From: Arthrobacter sp. KBS0703
Lineage (GTDB): Bacteria > Actinomycetota > Actinomycetes > Actinomycetales > Micrococcaceae
DNA: 64,000 nucleotides
Direction: 5' to 3'
NCBI RefSeq assembly: GCF_002008315.2
Contig: NZ_MVDG02000001.1
Span: 1,240,001-1,304,000 of the forward strand
Every line of letters begins with the position of its first letter. Within the stretch, counting starts at the first letter, position 1. A program made the position numbers and the translations under genes. Positions 27,380-36,994 of the stretch are shown in pieces. The notes under the pieces were generated by a model, which was not told where the DNA came from, searched no databases, and saw nothing but the letters and a program-made list of their open reading frames with translations.

Positions 27380-27451
27380 TTGCTTGACTTTAGGCGGCGC
27401 GCAATCATGAGTACAGCTAAACTTTCTTACGTACCTTAAGGAAATTTCAGG
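27380..27451. promoter_or_regulatory. lysE/lysG divergent promoter region
   Basis: These 72 bases must carry both promoters and the LysG operator. The centre is AT-rich (AGTACAGCTAAACTTTCTTA) and contains GTAC twice, at 27411-27414 and 27431-27434. A TTGACT at 27384-27389 could be a -35 element. Confidence 0.5.
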
Positions 27452-28333
27452 ATGGACGCGACAACCGAACAGCTCAGGACGCTGGCTGCGGTGATCGAAC
27501 ACGGCACCTTCGACCGGGCGGCCGAGGTCCTCCATGTGACCTCGTCAGCGGTCAGCCAGCGGATCAAGGCCCTCGAGCAGCAGACGGGGCGCGTCCTGCT
27601 GCTCAGGACCAAACCGGCCAGACCCACCAAATCGGGAAGTGTGGTGGTCCGGCTGGCCCGTCAGGTGGCACTCCTCGAAAGTGAGGCCATGGAAGAGCTG
27701 GGCCTGGAGGGAGCCGGGGCCCGCCCGCGCATACCGCTGGTGGTCAACGCCGACTCGCTGGCCACGTGGGTCCTGCCGGCCCTGGCGGCCATTGACCGGG
27801 CCAGCTTCGAAGTCACCATCGACGACCAGGACCACTCGATCGGCCGTCTCCGGGAAGGCACGGCGATGGCGGCGATAACATCCAATCCGAACCCTGTGCA
27901 GGGGTGCCTTGCACGGCCCCTCGGCATCATGCGGTACAGGGCGGTGGCCAGCCGGGCCTTTGCCGAACAGTGGCTGCCGGACGGATTCACCGACGCCGCC
28001 CTGTCCGCGGTACCCGTGGTGGTCTTCGACCGCAAGGATGCCCTGCAGGACCGTTACCTTGAGCAGCGGCTGGGTGGCGGCGGCGCAGTGCCGCCGCGGC
28101 ATTACGTGCCCGCATCCGCCGACTTCCTCCGCGCGATCGAGCTGGGGCTGGGCTGGGGAATGCTGCCCGACCTTCAGTCCTCCGACGCTATCGCGGCCGG
28201 CACTCTGGTCGTCCTGGACGACGAGCGCCACATGGATATTCCGCTCTATTGGCAACAGTGGTCGGTGGAATCGGCAACGCTTACGAGAATCGCGGTGTCG
28301 CTGCAAAAAGCTGCGGCTGCCCTGCTCCGCTGA
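27452..28333 (+). CDS. lysG: LysR-type regulator, LysG/ArgP family
   Basis: A 293-residue LysR-type transcription factor. The winged helix (TEQLRTLAAVIEHGTFDRAA, then LHVTSSAVSQRIKALEQQ) is at residues 5-50, followed by the effector domain. The ArgP/LysG subgroup is indicated by IPLVVNADSLATWVLPALA. In this family basic amino acids act as co-inducers. It lies head to head with lysE, its probable target. ATG 27452 follows AAGGAAATTTCAGG. Confidence 0.92.
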   Translation: MDATTEQLRTLAAVIEHGTFDRAAEVLHVTSSAVSQRIKALEQQTGRVLLLRTKPARPTKSGSVVVRLARQVALLESEAMEELGLEGAGARPRIPLVVNADSLATWVLPALAAIDRASFEVTIDDQDHSIGRLREGTAMAAITSNPNPVQGCLARPLGIMRYRAVASRAFAEQWLPDGFTDAALSAVPVVVFDRKDALQDRYLEQRLGGGGAVPPRHYVPASADFLRAIELGLGWGMLPDLQSSDAIAAGTLVVLDDERHMDIPLYWQQWSVESATLTRIAVSLQKAAAALLR

Positions 28334-28411
28334 CCCGTCCCGGTTCGTCGGGTACGGGCAGCGGGCCGGACAGCCGCCATGCGTGTTCAGCCGTTCTGGC
28401 GAGAAGCGCTC

Positions 28412-28669
28412 CTAGGCTGCGAGCCTGCTCTTTACCTCGGCCGCCGACGGGTTCGTGGCCGCGGTGCCGTCCGGGAAGAGAACGGTGGGGACGGTGCGGT
28501 TGCCGCCGTTGATCTGCTCCACGAGCTCGGCGGTGCCGTCCACCTCTTCGATGTTAATTTCGGTGTAGCCGATTCCCTGCGCGTCCAGCTGCTTCTTGAG
28601 CCGGTTGCAGTAGCCGCACCACGTGGTCGAAAACATGGTGATGGTGCCGTCTTCGGGAGTGAAATCCAC
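28412..28669 (-). CDS. mrx1: Mycoredoxin
   Basis: An 85-residue glutaredoxin-fold protein with active site C-G-Y-C at residues 18-21 and the cis-Pro loop GNRTVPTVLF. Mycoredoxins reduce mixed disulfides with mycothiol, the low-molecular-weight thiol of actinobacteria. The W-C-G-Y-C context and the KSRLAA tail match this family better than NrdH. The GTG start has AGGAGAG upstream. Confidence 0.9.
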   Translation of the reverse strand: MDFTPEDGTITMFSTTWCGYCNRLKKQLDAQGIGYTEINIEEVDGTAELVEQINGGNRTVPTVLFPDGTAATNPSAAEVKSRLAA

Positions 28670-28772
28670 AGAGCTCTCCTCTGGTTGATGTCTTGCCTGT
28701 CAGTTCGTTCGTGACAACGGTAACCCGGGAGCCGGTATTCCCCCGCCTCTGTTGCGATGGCATGCTGGTGCC

Positions 28773-29522
28773 ATGTGTGGACGCTATGTCATGGCCAGGG
28801 CGGTCGGGGACCTGTTGGCAGAATTCGACGCCGAAATCGAAAACGAAGTTCAGATCCCGCCGTCGTGGAACGTTGCGCCCACCGACGGTGCCCCCATCGT
28901 CCTGGAGCGGCTTGTCGACGGCGACACGGTCCGCCAGCTGCACATTGCGCGCTGGGGCCTGGTGCCGTCCTGGGCAAAGAGCCCGGTCATCGGCCCGAAG
29001 ATGATCAATGCCCGGAGTGAAAGCGTGCTCGAGAAGCCCGCCTTCCGCAAAGCGGTCCTGTCTCGGCGCTGCGCGGTGCCGGCCGACGGGTACTACGAAT
29101 GGAAGCAGGGGGAGGGCCGCAGCAAGCAGCCCTATTACGTCCGCCCCAGGGACGGTTCCGGCATGGTCTTCGCCGGACTCTACGAGTGGTGGAAGGACCC
29201 GTCGAAGGACCAGGACGACCCCGCCCGCTGGATGCTTTCGATGTCCATCATGACTGCGGATTCCCCGCCGGCCGGTGCCGAGCACACGGTTTTCGGGGAG
29301 CTCACCGCGCTCCACGACCGCGTCCCCCTTCCCATGAGCCGGGAAACGATGGCGGCCTGGATCGATCCGCAGGCTGACGACGCCGCCGGCCTGGTCGACC
29401 TGGTCCGCTCAGGCGTGACGGACGTTGCCGCCGGCTGGCGCGTAGACTCCGTCGGCCCGGCCGTCGGAAATGTCCGCAATAACTCTCCGGAGCTCATCGA
29501 ACCCGTCGAGGCACTGTTCTGA
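28773..29522 (+). CDS. SOS response-associated peptidase (SRAP, YedK/HMCES family)
   Basis: A 249-residue SRAP protein. After Met removal Cys2 (MCGRY) would be the N-terminal nucleophile that forms a thiazolidine crosslink with abasic sites in single-stranded DNA. Other conserved parts are WNVAPTDGAPIV, RWGLVPSWAK, MINARSESV, RRCAVPADGYYEW with its Glu, and LTALHDRVPLPM with its His. It protects abasic sites at stalled forks. The start is fixed by the need for Cys2. I see no LexA box just upstream. Confidence 0.95.
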   Translation: MCGRYVMARAVGDLLAEFDAEIENEVQIPPSWNVAPTDGAPIVLERLVDGDTVRQLHIARWGLVPSWAKSPVIGPKMINARSESVLEKPAFRKAVLSRRCAVPADGYYEWKQGEGRSKQPYYVRPRDGSGMVFAGLYEWWKDPSKDQDDPARWMLSMSIMTADSPPAGAEHTVFGELTALHDRVPLPMSRETMAAWIDPQADDAAGLVDLVRSGVTDVAAGWRVDSVGPAVGNVRNNSPELIEPVEALF

Positions 29523-29544
29523 CACCTGCACACGGCGGCAGGAA

Positions 29545-29967
29545 TCAGACGGTGACGCGTCCGCCGTCGTCCACGGTCCACGTGGGGTTATAGGCAATTT
29601 CCCACCGGAAGCCGTCCGGATCCGCGAAATATCCCGTGTAGCCGCCCCAGGGCTGCGTCTTGGGAGCGGCCACAACGGCGGCGCTGGCGGCTTCCGCCTG
29701 TGCCATCACGCGGTCGACTTCTTCGGCGCTGCCCACGTTGTGGCTCAGCGTAATACAGGGGACAGAAGACGGGGCGTCCACCGCGGCCTCGGCCTGCATC
29801 TGCGCTGCGTCCCACAGGGAGAGCACCAGGCCGTGGTTGGCCTGGATGAACACCACCTCATCCGGAACCTCCCGGTGGACGGGCCAGCCGAGGGCGTCCA
29901 CATAGAAGCGGCGGGAGGCGGCCACGCTTCGCACTCCCAGTGAAATAAAATCGACTCGGGGCTGCAT
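29545..29967 (-). CDS. VOC family protein (glyoxalase-like)
   Basis: A 140-residue vicinal oxygen chelate fold protein: FISLGVRSVAASRRFYVDAL begins the first beta-alpha-beta-beta-beta unit, and GYTGYFADPDGFRWEIAYNP closes the second with its metal-ligand Glu. It could be a dioxygenase, a glyoxalase or an antibiotic-binding protein. The start lies 20 bases from the divergent chorismate mutase start. Confidence 0.88.
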   Translation of the reverse strand: MQPRVDFISLGVRSVAASRRFYVDALGWPVHREVPDEVVFIQANHGLVLSLWDAAQMQAEAAVDAPSSVPCITLSHNVGSAEEVDRVMAQAEAASAAVVAAPKTQPWGGYTGYFADPDGFRWEIAYNPTWTVDDGGRVTV

Positions 29968-29974
29968 GGTTCGA

Positions 29975-29980
29975 TACTGT
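29975..29980 (+). promoter_or_regulatory. Possible -10 element for a leaderless chorismate mutase transcript
   Basis: TACTGT fits the actinobacterial TANNNT -10 pattern and ends seven bases before the ATG at 29988, with no ribosome binding site in between. Confidence 0.4.
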
Positions 29981-29987
29981 CATGGAC

Positions 29988-30308
29988 ATGTCCACAAATC
30001 ACGGAGACGAGAAAAGTGCCCAGGCTGACAAAGAGCAGCTCGCTGCCGTTCGGGTCGCCGTCGATGAGGTGGACGACCAGATCGTCACGCTGATCGCCCG
30101 CCGTGAGCGCCTGATCAGGATCGCGGGAACGCTCAAGGGCGACGACGCGGAAGTCAGGGCCCCTGGTCGCGTGGAACGGGTCATTGAGCACGTCCGGGCT
30201 GCTGCCCAGAAAAAGGAAATTGACCCGGACATCGTGGAAAGCACGTACCGGGCCATGATCTCGAAGTTCATTGAGCTCGAGCTGAAAATCCACAAGGACA
30301 ACAACTAA
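29988..30308 (+). CDS. Chorismate mutase (AroQ family)
   Basis: A 106-residue all-helical protein with the AroQ pattern: AVDEVDDQIVTLIARRERLI, RAPGRVERVIEHVR and IVESTYRAMISKFIELEL. It converts chorismate to prephenate for Phe/Tyr synthesis. Arg and Lys residues of the active site are present in the first helix region. ATG 29982 is also in frame; I prefer 29988 because a TANNNT element sits at leaderless distance. Actinobacterial enzymes of this type often depend on DAHP synthase for full activity. Confidence 0.88.
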   Translation: MSTNHGDEKSAQADKEQLAAVRVAVDEVDDQIVTLIARRERLIRIAGTLKGDDAEVRAPGRVERVIEHVRAAAQKKEIDPDIVESTYRAMISKFIELELKIHKDNN

Positions 30309-30327
30309 GCCCTGGGGCTTGCGTTAT

Positions 30328-30353
30328 CGGGCGGGGCTTCTTAGCCCCGCCCG
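30328..30353. terminator. Bidirectional terminator
   Basis: A perfect 11-base GC-rich stem (30328-30338 with 30343-30353) with a TCTT loop lies between the converging chorismate mutase and the 128-residue hypothetical gene. Confidence 0.7.
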
Positions 30354-30359
30354 GGCTGG

Positions 30360-30746
30360 TTAAAGCGATTCCTCCACGGGCACTCCGGACTGGTATTCCC
30401 GGCCGTCGGCTTCGCTGAAGCCTGACATGAGATGTCCTTTGCCCAGCCCGAACACTGTGCTTACAGGGAAGTTGCCGGTAATCGTGTTGCCGGAGTGCTC
30501 GACGTTGCTGATGTCAAAAGTCTCCTCCGTCTCGTCGTGGTTGAAGAAGTACATGGAGACCGCTTCACCGTTCATGAACTCGATTCCCAGCCTCCGTTGA
30601 TGCGAATAGTCCGGAGTGGCAGCCATGAGCCCTACGACAAAGGCGCCCGATCCTGGAATGTTGCCTTCGATATCAAACCTGGCCACGAGGGTTGCCTCAT
30701 TGGCGGCGATGCTTACATGCTTCAGGAGCGCGTCATTGGAACTCAT
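30360..30746 (-). CDS. Hypothetical protein (128 aa)
   Basis: I do not recognise a family. The protein is soluble, rich in beta-prone segments (ATLVARFDIEGNIPGSGAFV, AVSMYFFNHDETEETFDISN, NTITGNFPVSTVFGLG) and acidic, without signal peptide or cysteines. It may form a small barrel. It is a single-gene unit between a terminator and the SOS region. Confidence 0.7.
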   Translation of the reverse strand: MSSNDALLKHVSIAANEATLVARFDIEGNIPGSGAFVVGLMAATPDYSHQRRLGIEFMNGEAVSMYFFNHDETEETFDISNVEHSGNTITGNFPVSTVFGLGKGHLMSGFSEADGREYQSGVPVEESL

Positions 30747-30823
30747 GGCACCATCCTGCCCCCTAAGCCGCCTTCAGTCCACACCCATCTAGGTTTTGTC
30801 CGAGCCCCGGCGTAGACTGGACG

Positions 30824-30845
30824 TATTCGAATACATATTCGAATA
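30824..30845 (+). promoter_or_regulatory. LexA (SOS) box before DUF6504-dnaE2
   Basis: TATTCGAATA occurs twice with CA between. The central TCGAA-n6-TTCGA (30827-30842) fits the actinobacterial SOS box TCGAAC-n4-GTTCGA in its outer positions. It lies 45 bases before the GTG of the DUF6504 gene, so the operon should be induced by DNA damage. Confidence 0.8.
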
Positions 30846-30889
30846 ACCGTTTATATTCAGCAGATTCATGTTGGTTTCCGGAGGCACCC

Positions 30890-31243
30890 GTGGGCACGTT
30901 CAGCGAGTCTGTAGACGTCGTCTGCAACGGGGCGGGCGAACCCGTGGAAGTCCAATGGGGCGGCAGGCAGTACACCGTCTGCGCCGAACCGGTGCGCTGG
31001 TATGAGCGCCGGCAGTGGTGGGCGGAGGAGCGGCGGGCGCCGCTGGGCAGCGGGCCGGGGCTCGTTGACCACGAGATCTGGCGCATCCAGGTGGTGCCCT
31101 CCCGCGCCGACGGCAAACGCCTTGATTCTGCGGAATCCCTTGAACCCCATGAATCCCTCACCCTGGATCTGGTCCGACACACCGGCAGCGGACGCTGGAG
31201 GCTGCTCCGGATCCACGACGCACTCCGGCATAAGACAGCATGA
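30890..31243 (+). CDS. DUF6504 family protein
   Basis: A 117-residue basic/aromatic protein: EPVEVQWGGRQYTVCAEPVR and WYERRQWW, then VDHEIWRIQVVP and GRWRLLRIHDALR. This matches DUF6504, which in actinobacteria is encoded with the SOS mutagenesis polymerase genes. Function unknown. The GTG follows CGGAGG at 6 bases. Its stop overlaps the dnaE2 start (ATGA), so it is translationally coupled to the polymerase. Confidence 0.82.
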   Translation: MGTFSESVDVVCNGAGEPVEVQWGGRQYTVCAEPVRWYERRQWWAEERRAPLGSGPGLVDHEIWRIQVVPSRADGKRLDSAESLEPHESLTLDLVRHTGSGRWRLLRIHDALRHKTA

Positions 31244-34200
31244 CCTTCACGCACCTTCACGTTTCCACCGCCTTCAGCGCCCACTACGGTGTTTCCTGGC
31301 CTGATGAGCTTGCCCAGTCGGCAGCGGCCGAGGGGGCAACGGCCCTGGCATGCACAGACAGGGACGGGCTCTACGGCACCGTCAAGCACCTCAAGGCATG
31401 CATGGCTGCCGGCATCGACCCGGTTGTAGGGGTGGACCTCGCCGTATTCGACGACGACGGAGACCTCCGCACACAGCTTTCCGGCCGGGTGGTGGTGCTT
31501 GCGCACGGCCACACCAACGGTGCCGGCTACAAGGCGCTGTGCCGGCTGATTTCGGATGCGCACGCCCGCACCACCGGCAAGGCCGGGGGAGCGGTCCCTG
31601 TTGCCGTCACCCGGGCGGAGCTCGCCTCCAGGATCCTTGACCCCAGCACCCTGAAGCCGGTGCTCACCGTCCTGGTCGGCCCTGATTCCGACGTCGGACG
31701 GGCGTTGGGCGGGCGGCGTTACCTTCGGCCACGCACGCTGTTCAAGAGCTGGCTGGATGCCTTGCCGGCAGGAAGCCTCGCCGCCGAAGTTGTCACCCAT
31801 CTCACTGCTCCCGGGGAGCCGCTGAGCACGGCCCATGCAGTGCGGATGCTGAAGCTGGCCCAGGAATTCCGTGTTCCGGCAGTGCTCACCAACGCGGTCC
31901 GCTATTGCGCGGAGGACGGCGCCGCGACGGCCGACGTCCTGGATTCCGCCCGCACCCTGAAGTCGCTGCCCGAGCTGTCCGCCGCGCCCATGCTCCAGCC
32001 CAACGGCCAGGGGTGGCTGAAATCGCCCTCGCAGATGCTTCAGCTGGGGAAGGAAATCATTCACGCCGCCGGTTACGGGGCGGCGGATCTCCAGGTGCTC
32101 CTCGCGCAAACGGAGGCGCTCGCGGACAGGTGCCGCATGGATCCGGTTTCCGACATGGGCTGGAAACGGCCGGCGGTGCCCGAGGCCTCAGTGATCGGCA
32201 TTGAAGGGGATCCGCTGGCAGAGCTGGCCCTTCGCTGCGAAGCCGGGGTCACCCGCCGCTTCCCGGGGATTTCGGGCACAGCGCATGCCGAGATGCGGGC
32301 GCGGCTCGATCATGAACTGAAGATCATCGCCAACCTCGGTTTCGCCTCCTACTTCCTCACTGTGGCGGAGGTTTCGCGGATGATCCTGGACATGGGGGTG
32401 CGGGCCGCCGCCAGGGGGTCGGGGGCGTCCAGCCTGGTGAATTACCTGATCGACGTCAGCCAGGTGAATCCGCTGCAGCATGACCTGATTTTCGAACGGT
32501 TCCTGTCCGGGGACCGGTCCACCCTGCCCGACATCGACATCGACGTCGAAAGCGCTGAACGGCACAACGTTTACCGGAAAATCTTTGACCGTTTCGGCGC
32601 CCAGCGCGTCACCCTGATGAGCATGCAGAACGGCTACCGCGCCCGGGGAGCCGTGCGGGATGCAGGCATGGCCCTGGGAATGGACGGCGGCGATGTGGGG
32701 GAGATTGCCAAGCAGTTGTGGCGGTTCTCTGCCCGGAAATTCCGGGAGGCGCTGGAGGAAAAACCCGAACTGCGGGAATTCGCAGGCCGGGTGGAGCAGC
32801 GGGACTTTTCGGAAAACCAGCAGCTTGACCTGCTGGTGGATCTTACCGAGCGCCTGGACCGCCTCCCGCGCCATATCTCCATGCACCCCTGCGGCGTGAT
32901 TCTCGGGGATGCCACCCTGCTGGACCGGACCCCCGTCCAGCCCAGCGGCCTGGGGCTGCCCATGAGCCAGTTCGACAAACACGACATGGATCCCATGGGC
33001 ATGCTCAAACTCGATGTGCTGGGTGTCCGGATGCAGAGCGCCATGGCCTTTGCCGTGCGGGAGATCATCCGCATCCACCCTTCGAAGGAGGAAGTGGTGG
33101 CCGCAGGGGCCCATCCCGTGGGGCCGGACGGCAAGGGTCCGGACTACATCAGGGAGGATGGCCGCATAGACCTCAACGCCGTGCCGCTGGATGATGAACC
33201 CACCTACGAGCTCATCAGAAGCACCCATACCCTGGGCTGTTTCCAGATCGAATCGCCGGGACAGCGCGAACTCGTGGGCAAAATGGCGCCGAGGGATTTC
33301 AATGACCTCATCATCGATATTTCGCTGTTCCGGCCCGGGCCCATGAAATCGGACATGGTCCGGCCCTTCCTGGAACACCGTCACGGTTTCGCGCCAGAGG
33401 TCTATCCCCATCCGGACCTCAAGCCGGTGCTGCAGGAAACGCACGGGGTCACCGTGTTCCATGAGCAGATCCTGAAAACCTTCCACGTCATGACGGACTG
33501 CGGGCTGGCCAGGGCAGATGAATTCCGCCGTGCCCTGGGCAACGAACTCCTTGAACCCAAGGTGGAGGAATTCTTCCGCAAGGAAGCCCGGGCCAGGGGC
33601 TACACCCCGGAGGTGGTGGACAAGGTCTGGGGGACCCTGAAGGCTTTTGGCAGTTTCGGATTCTGCAAAGCCCATGGGGCTGCCTTTGCGGTGCCCACCT
33701 ACCAGTCGGCCTGGCTGAAGACCCACCATCCGGAGGCCTTCCTGGCCGGGTTGTGGGAACACGATCCCGGCATGTATCCCAAGCGACTGCTGGTTGCTGA
33801 GGCGCGCCGCCTCGGCATCCCCATCCTTCCGCTGGACATCAACCGCAGCGGCGCCGAGTACCGGGTGGAGCGGGTCACTGAAGGGCCGGACCGGGGCAAG
33901 CTCGGCATCAGGCTGAGCCTGAACGGGATCTTCGGCCTTTCCGGTTCGGAGCTGAAACGGATCGTGGCCGGGCAGCCCTACGATTCCCTGGCGGACCTTC
34001 GGGCCAGGTCCAGGGTGAGCAAACCGAGTATCAAGCGGCTCGCCCAGCTGGGTGCCTTCGATTCGCTGCACCGTGAATCGGGCGGCGCCGCCAACCGTGC
34101 GGACCTGGTCCAGCACCTCCAAAACCTCCAGGGCCGGCAGGCCCGGAAAGGACCCGACGTCATCGAGGGGCAACTGGCGCTGCCTTTGGGCGATGTCGAG

Positions 34201-34845
34201 TTGCGGAACGTGAAGGCCGAGCTTCCGCCGCCCACCATGGTGGACAATGTCCGGGCGGAGCTTGACCTGATGGCTGTGGACGTCAGCGATCACCTCATGT
34301 CGAGCCACCGGCCGCTCCTGGACAAGCTTGGTGTCACCACAGCAGACAAACTGCTCGGACTCAGGAACGGCACGGAGGTCCTGGTGGCGGGCGTCCGGAT
34401 TGCCACCCAGACCCCGCCCATGCGCGGCGGCCGGCGGGTTGTCTTCATCAGCATTGATGACGGCACGGGATGCGTGGACTCGGTGTTCTTCCATGAAGCC
34501 CAGGAGCACGCCGGGCCACTGCTGTTCGGCACGCGGCTGCTGCTCATCCGCGGAACCACCAGGCGAACAGGCCCGCGGGGGATTAGCCTCAGCGCCAGCA
34601 TGGCCTGGGACCTCAGCCGGATCGACACACTGCCCTTCCCTGAAGAGGCCTTCCCGGCGCAGGGCGCGCCCGGCACAGAGGGTGCGGCTGAACAAGGTCC
34701 GGAGCACCCCGGTCCCGGAACCCGCTCCGGCGGCCAGGGCACGTCCGATGTCCACCCCGGAACGGTCATCCCGGACGAATTCAGGGTGCCGGGGCCGCTG
34801 GAGGGAATCGGCCGCAATCTGGCCATCACCGGGCTGGGAGGCTGA
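31240..34845 (+). CDS. dnaE2: Error-prone DNA polymerase III alpha subunit DnaE2
   Basis: A 1201-residue C-family polymerase of the DnaE2 (ImuC) group. It begins with a PHP domain (HLHVSTAFSAHYGVSWPDEL), then palm and finger domains with the catalytic LPDIDIDVES motif, VFHEQIL and FGSFGFCKAHGAAFAVPTY, and a C-terminal OB-fold region. It performs translesion synthesis after DNA damage. An SOS box precedes its operon. The usual partner imuB is not next to it in this window. Confidence 0.95.
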   Translation: MTFTHLHVSTAFSAHYGVSWPDELAQSAAAEGATALACTDRDGLYGTVKHLKACMAAGIDPVVGVDLAVFDDDGDLRTQLSGRVVVLAHGHTNGAGYKALCRLISDAHARTTGKAGGAVPVAVTRAELASRILDPSTLKPVLTVLVGPDSDVGRALGGRRYLRPRTLFKSWLDALPAGSLAAEVVTHLTAPGEPLSTAHAVRMLKLAQEFRVPAVLTNAVRYCAEDGAATADVLDSARTLKSLPELSAAPMLQPNGQGWLKSPSQMLQLGKEIIHAAGYGAADLQVLLAQTEALADRCRMDPVSDMGWKRPAVPEASVIGIEGDPLAELALRCEAGVTRRFPGISGTAHAEMRARLDHELKIIANLGFASYFLTVAEVSRMILDMGVRAAARGSGASSLVNYLIDVSQVNPLQHDLIFERFLSGDRSTLPDIDIDVESAERHNVYRKIFDRFGAQRVTLMSMQNGYRARGAVRDAGMALGMDGGDVGEIAKQLWRFSARKFREALEEKPELREFAGRVEQRDFSENQQLDLLVDLTERLDRLPRHISMHPCGVILGDATLLDRTPVQPSGLGLPMSQFDKHDMDPMGMLKLDVLGVRMQSAMAFAVREIIRIHPSKEEVVAAGAHPVGPDGKGPDYIREDGRIDLNAVPLDDEPTYELIRSTHTLGCFQIESPGQRELVGKMAPRDFNDLIIDISLFRPGPMKSDMVRPFLEHRHGFAPEVYPHPDLKPVLQETHGVTVFHEQILKTFHVMTDCGLARADEFRRALGNELLEPKVEEFFRKEARARGYTPEVVDKVWGTLKAFGSFGFCKAHGAAFAVPTYQSAWLKTHHPEAFLAGLWEHDPGMYPKRLLVAEARRLGIPILPLDINRSGAEYRVERVTEGPDRGKLGIRLSLNGIFGLSGSELKRIVAGQPYDSLADLRARSRVSKPSIKRLAQLGAFDSLHRESGGAANRADLVQHLQNLQGRQARKGPDVIEGQLALPLGDVELRNVKAELPPPTMVDNVRAELDLMAVDVSDHLMSSHRPLLDKLGVTTADKLLGLRNGTEVLVAGVRIATQTPPMRGGRRVVFISIDDGTGCVDSVFFHEAQEHAGPLLFGTRLLLIRGTTRRTGPRGISLSASMAWDLSRIDTLPFPEEAFPAQGAPGTEGAAEQGPEHPGPGTRSGGQGTSDVHPGTVIPDEFRVPGPLEGIGRNLAITGLGG

Positions 34846-34964
34846 CGGGCCCGCCCGTGCGCCGCTTTGGCTGGCCTCTCCCGTTACAGATACCATTGAC
34901 GAGGCTGGCTGTGGTCCCCGTATGCCACAAGCTACGAAGCCTTAACTTTGAATAGGAGACACCC

Positions 34965-36974
34965 GTGTCAGATGCCGAGCAGATCACCCTCATCGTCGAT
35001 GGCGAAGAGATGAAGGTGACTACCGGAACTACCGGCGCGGAACTCTTCTTCGAGCGCCGCGACGTCGTTGTGGCCCGCGTTGACGGCGAGCTGAAGGACC
35101 TGGACCAGCCCCTTCCCGAAGGCGCCCGGATCGAGGGCGTCAGCATCGATTCCCCTGACGGACTCAACGTGCTGCGCCACTCGACCGCCCACGTCATGGC
35201 CCAGGCAGTGCAGCAGCTGCGCCCCGACGCCAAGCTGGGCATCGGCCCCTACATCACTGACGGCTTCTACTTCGACTTCGACGTCGCCGAACCCTTCACC
35301 CCGGAAGACCTGAAGACCCTGGAAAAGATGATGCTCAAGATCATCAACCAGAACCAGAAGTTCGTGCGGCGCGTCGTCTCCGAGGACGAAGCCCGCGAAG
35401 CCATGAAGGACGAGCCCTACAAGCTCGAGCTCCTGGGCAAGAAGAACAACGCCGCCGAAGCCGGTGAAGGCGTCAACGTCGAAGTGGGCGCCGGCGACAT
35501 CACCATCTACGACAACGTGGACCGCAAGAGCGGGGACAGCGTCTGGTGCGACCTGTGCCGCGGCCCGCACCTGCCCAACACGAAGCTCATTTCCAATGCC
35601 TTCGCCCTGACCCGCTCGTCGGCCGCCTACTGGCTCGGCAACCAGAACAACCAGCAGCTGCAGCGTATCTACGGCACCGCCTGGCCCACCAAAGACGCCC
35701 TGAAGGCCTACCAGGAGCGCATTGCCGAGGCCGAGCGCCGCGACCACCGCAAGCTTGGCGCCGAACTGGACCTGTTCTCCTTCCCGGATGAACTGGGCTC
35801 CGGCCTGCCGGTCTTCCACCCCAAGGGCGGGATCATCCGCAAGGCCATGGAGGACTACTCCCGCCAGCGCCACGTGGACGCCGGCTACGAGTTCGTCTAC
35901 ACGCCGCACATCACCAAGGGCCACCTCTACGAAGTCTCCGGCCACCTCGACTGGTACAAGGAGGGCATGTTCCCGGCGATGCACATCGACGCGGAGCTGA
36001 ACGAGGACGGCACCGTGCGCAAGCCCGGCCAGGATTACTACCTGAAGCCGATGAACTGCCCCATGCACAACCTGATCTTCCGCTCGCGCGGCCGCTCCTA
36101 CCGCGAACTGCCGCTGCGCCTCTTCGAGTTCGGCTCCGTCTACCGGTACGAAAAGTCGGGCGTTGTGCACGGCCTGACCCGCGTGCGCGGCATGACCCAG
36201 GACGACGCCCACATCTACTGCACCCGCGAACAGATGAAGGACGAACTCACCACCACGCTGAACTTCGTCCTGGGCCTGCTCAAGGACTACGGCCTGGACG
36301 ACTTCTACCTGGAGCTGTCCACCAAGAACGAAGACAAATTCGTGGGCGAGGACGCTGCCTGGGAGGAAGCCACCCGCACCCTGGCTGAAGTGGCCGAAGC
36401 CTCCGGCCTGGAACTGATTCCGGATCCGGGCGGGGCCGCGTTCTACGGCCCCAAGATCTCCGTCCAGGCGAAAGACGCCCTGGGCCGCACCTGGCAGATG
36501 TCCACCATCCAGCTGGACTTCAACCTGCCCGAACGCTTCGAACTCGAGTTCCAGGCCGCTGACGGCACCCGCCAGCGCCCCGTCATGATCCACCGTGCCC
36601 TCTTCGGTTCGGTGGAGCGTTTCATGGGCGTGCTCACGGAGCACTACGCCGGAGCGTTCCCGGCCTGGCTGGCTCCCGTGCAGGTGGTGGGCATCCCGGT
36701 GGCCGAGGCGTTCAATGACTACATGTTCGACGTCGTCGGCCAGCTCAAGGCTGCCGGCATCCGGGCCGAGGTGGACATTTCCTCGGACCGCTTCCCGAAG
36801 AAGATCCGCACGGCCAGCAAGGACAAGATCCCGTTCGTGCTCATCGCAGGAGGCGAGGACGCCGACGCCGGCGCTGTGTCCTTCCGCTTCCGCGACGGCA
36901 GCCAGGACAACGGTGTGCCCGTGGCCGACGCCGTCCAGCGGATCGTGGATGCCGTCCGCGACCGGACCAGCTAG
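34965..36974 (+). CDS. thrS: Threonyl-tRNA synthetase
   Basis: A 669-residue class II synthetase. An N-terminal TGS domain (residues 1-70) is followed by the editing domain with [11 protein letters not shown], then the catalytic core with [12 protein letters not shown] (zinc Cys), [20 protein letters not shown] and [12 protein letters not shown], and the anticodon-binding domain. GTG start with AGGAGA upstream. It leads the thrS-HIT-pgsA cluster typical of actinobacteria. Confidence 0.97.
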   Translation: MSDAEQITLIVDGEEMKVTTGTTGAELFFERRDVVVARVDGELKDLDQPLPEGARIEGVSIDSPDGLNVLRHSTAHVMAQAVQQLRPDAKLGIGPYITDGFYFDFDVAEPFTPEDLKTLEKMMLKIINQNQKFVRRVVSEDEAREAMKDEPYKLELLGKKNNAAEAGEGVNVEVGAGDITIYDNVDRKSGDSVWCDLCRGPHLPNTKLISNAFALTRSSAAYWLGNQNNQQLQRIYGTAWPTKDALKAYQERIAEAERRDHRKLGAELDLFSFPDELGSGLPVFHPKGGIIRKAMEDYSRQRHVDAGYEFVYTPHITKGHLYEVSGHLDWYKEGMFPAMHIDAELNEDGTVRKPGQDYYLKPMNCPMHNLIFRSRGRSYRELPLRLFEFGSVYRYEKSGVVHGLTRVRGMTQDDAHIYCTREQMKDELTTTLNFVLGLLKDYGLDDFYLELSTKNEDKFVGEDAAWEEATRTLAEVAEASGLELIPDPGGAAFYGPKISVQAKDALGRTWQMSTIQLDFNLPERFELEFQAADGTRQRPVMIHRALFGSVERFMGVLTEHYAGAFPAWLAPVQVVGIPVAEAFNDYMFDVVGQLKAAGIRAEVDISSDRFPKKIRTASKDKIPFVLIAGGEDADAGAVSFRFRDGSQDNGVPVADAVQRIVDAVRDRTS

Positions 36975-36994
36975 CCGCGGCGGAAGGGTACGCA

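Noticed and set aside
32188..34896. 902-codon open frame antisense to dnaE2
   Set aside because: dnaE2 on the other strand has complete polymerase motifs; the antisense translation has no family features.
34968..36644. 558-codon open frame antisense to thrS
   Set aside because: Shadow frame opposite a clear threonyl-tRNA synthetase; composition is dominated by Val, Gly, Leu and His.
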